A DNA stretch of 64,000 bases from Orthonyx spaldingii (lineage: Eukaryota; Chordata; Aves; Passeriformes; Orthonychidae), in the NCBI GenBank assembly GCA_013397795.1, contig VZTJ01004779.1:537835-601834 (forward strand). The letters are read 5' to 3'. Of this stretch, positions 63,966 through 64,000 are shown piece by piece. The notes beneath the pieces are model-generated. The model saw only the letters and a program-made list of their open reading frames with translations. It was not told where the DNA came from and did no database searches. Every line of letters starts with the position of its first letter. Within the stretch, counting starts at the first letter, position 1. Position numbers and translations under genes: made by a program.

Positions 63966-64000
63966 AATAAAAATGAGCTCTGCCTCTCAGTACATATCAA

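Larger units (their letters stand above)
33367..64000 (-). other. DMD: DMD intron 60, 3' part (30.6 kb in window)
   Basis: This is non-coding sequence upstream of exon 61 in the direction of transcription. It is AT-rich with scattered simple repeats. It holds CR1 fragments (36181-36240, 39455-40215, 47251-47401, 62148-62191, possibly 63918-63965), a rearranged LTR remnant (45230-45479), a compact LTR (55895-56137), a three-copy minisatellite (56259-56330), T-rich tracts (40628-40644, 55446-55493) and a purine-rich tract near the right edge. I looked for exon 60, which should encode a peptide ending in TRWKLLQ before a GT donor, and did not see it. The intron therefore appears to exceed 30 kb. 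Open frames here are short and show no recognisable protein; those at 39735-40214 run antisense across CR1 ORF2. Confidence 0.9.

Noticed and set aside
1..64000. CRISPR arrays, bacterial operons, phage or integron structures.
   Set aside because: The window is vertebrate intronic DNA; no regularly spaced repeat array or prokaryotic gene organisation is present.

Overview
The window comes from a bird genome and lies inside the dystrophin gene (DMD), which is transcribed on the minus strand, from position 64000 towards position 1. Two exons are recognisable. Exon 61 (33288-33366, 79 bp) encodes the end of the last spectrin repeat and the start of hinge 4. Exon 62 (20994-21054, 61 bp) encodes the first half of the WW domain. 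Both exons have the lengths, reading phase and flanking AG/GT splice sites expected of dystrophin exons. The residues around the first WW tryptophan (GPWERAISPN) fit dystrophin rather than utrophin. Everything else is intron: the 3' part of intron 60 (33367-64000), all of intron 61 (21055-33287, 12,233 bp) and the 5' part of intron 62 (1-20993).

The avian assignment rests on the repeats. CR1 LINE fragments occur at 22579-22890, 36181-36240, 39455-40215, 47251-47401 and 62148-62191, with a possible one at 63918-63965. Most are 3'-terminal pieces; the one at 39455-40215 is decayed ORF2. There are also several bird-type endogenous-retrovirus LTRs. I cannot name the species. The LTRs are a GC- and CpG-rich solo LTR with a perfect 6-bp target-site duplication (17246-17979), an older LTR ending at 19500 followed by a primer-binding-site-like stub, a compact LTR with CCAAT, TATA and AATAAA motifs (55895-56137), and an apparently rearranged LTR remnant (45230-45479). 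All LTRs that can be oriented read on the plus strand, antisense to DMD.

Other structure includes a simple-repeat block that forms almost the whole 3' splice-site region of exon 62 (21055-21124), two foldback sequences (13624-13683 and 26479-26518), a 23-25 bp minisatellite (56259-56330) and several homopolymer or A/C-rich tracts. I saw no exon 60, no exon 63, no Dp71 first exon, no other coding gene and no RNA gene. The many short open frames are chance frames or cross repeats. I found no previously undescribed system. The observations most worth checking are the microsatellite-built splice acceptor of exon 62, the CpG-rich solo LTR in the intron known to host the Dp71 promoter, and the two foldbacks.
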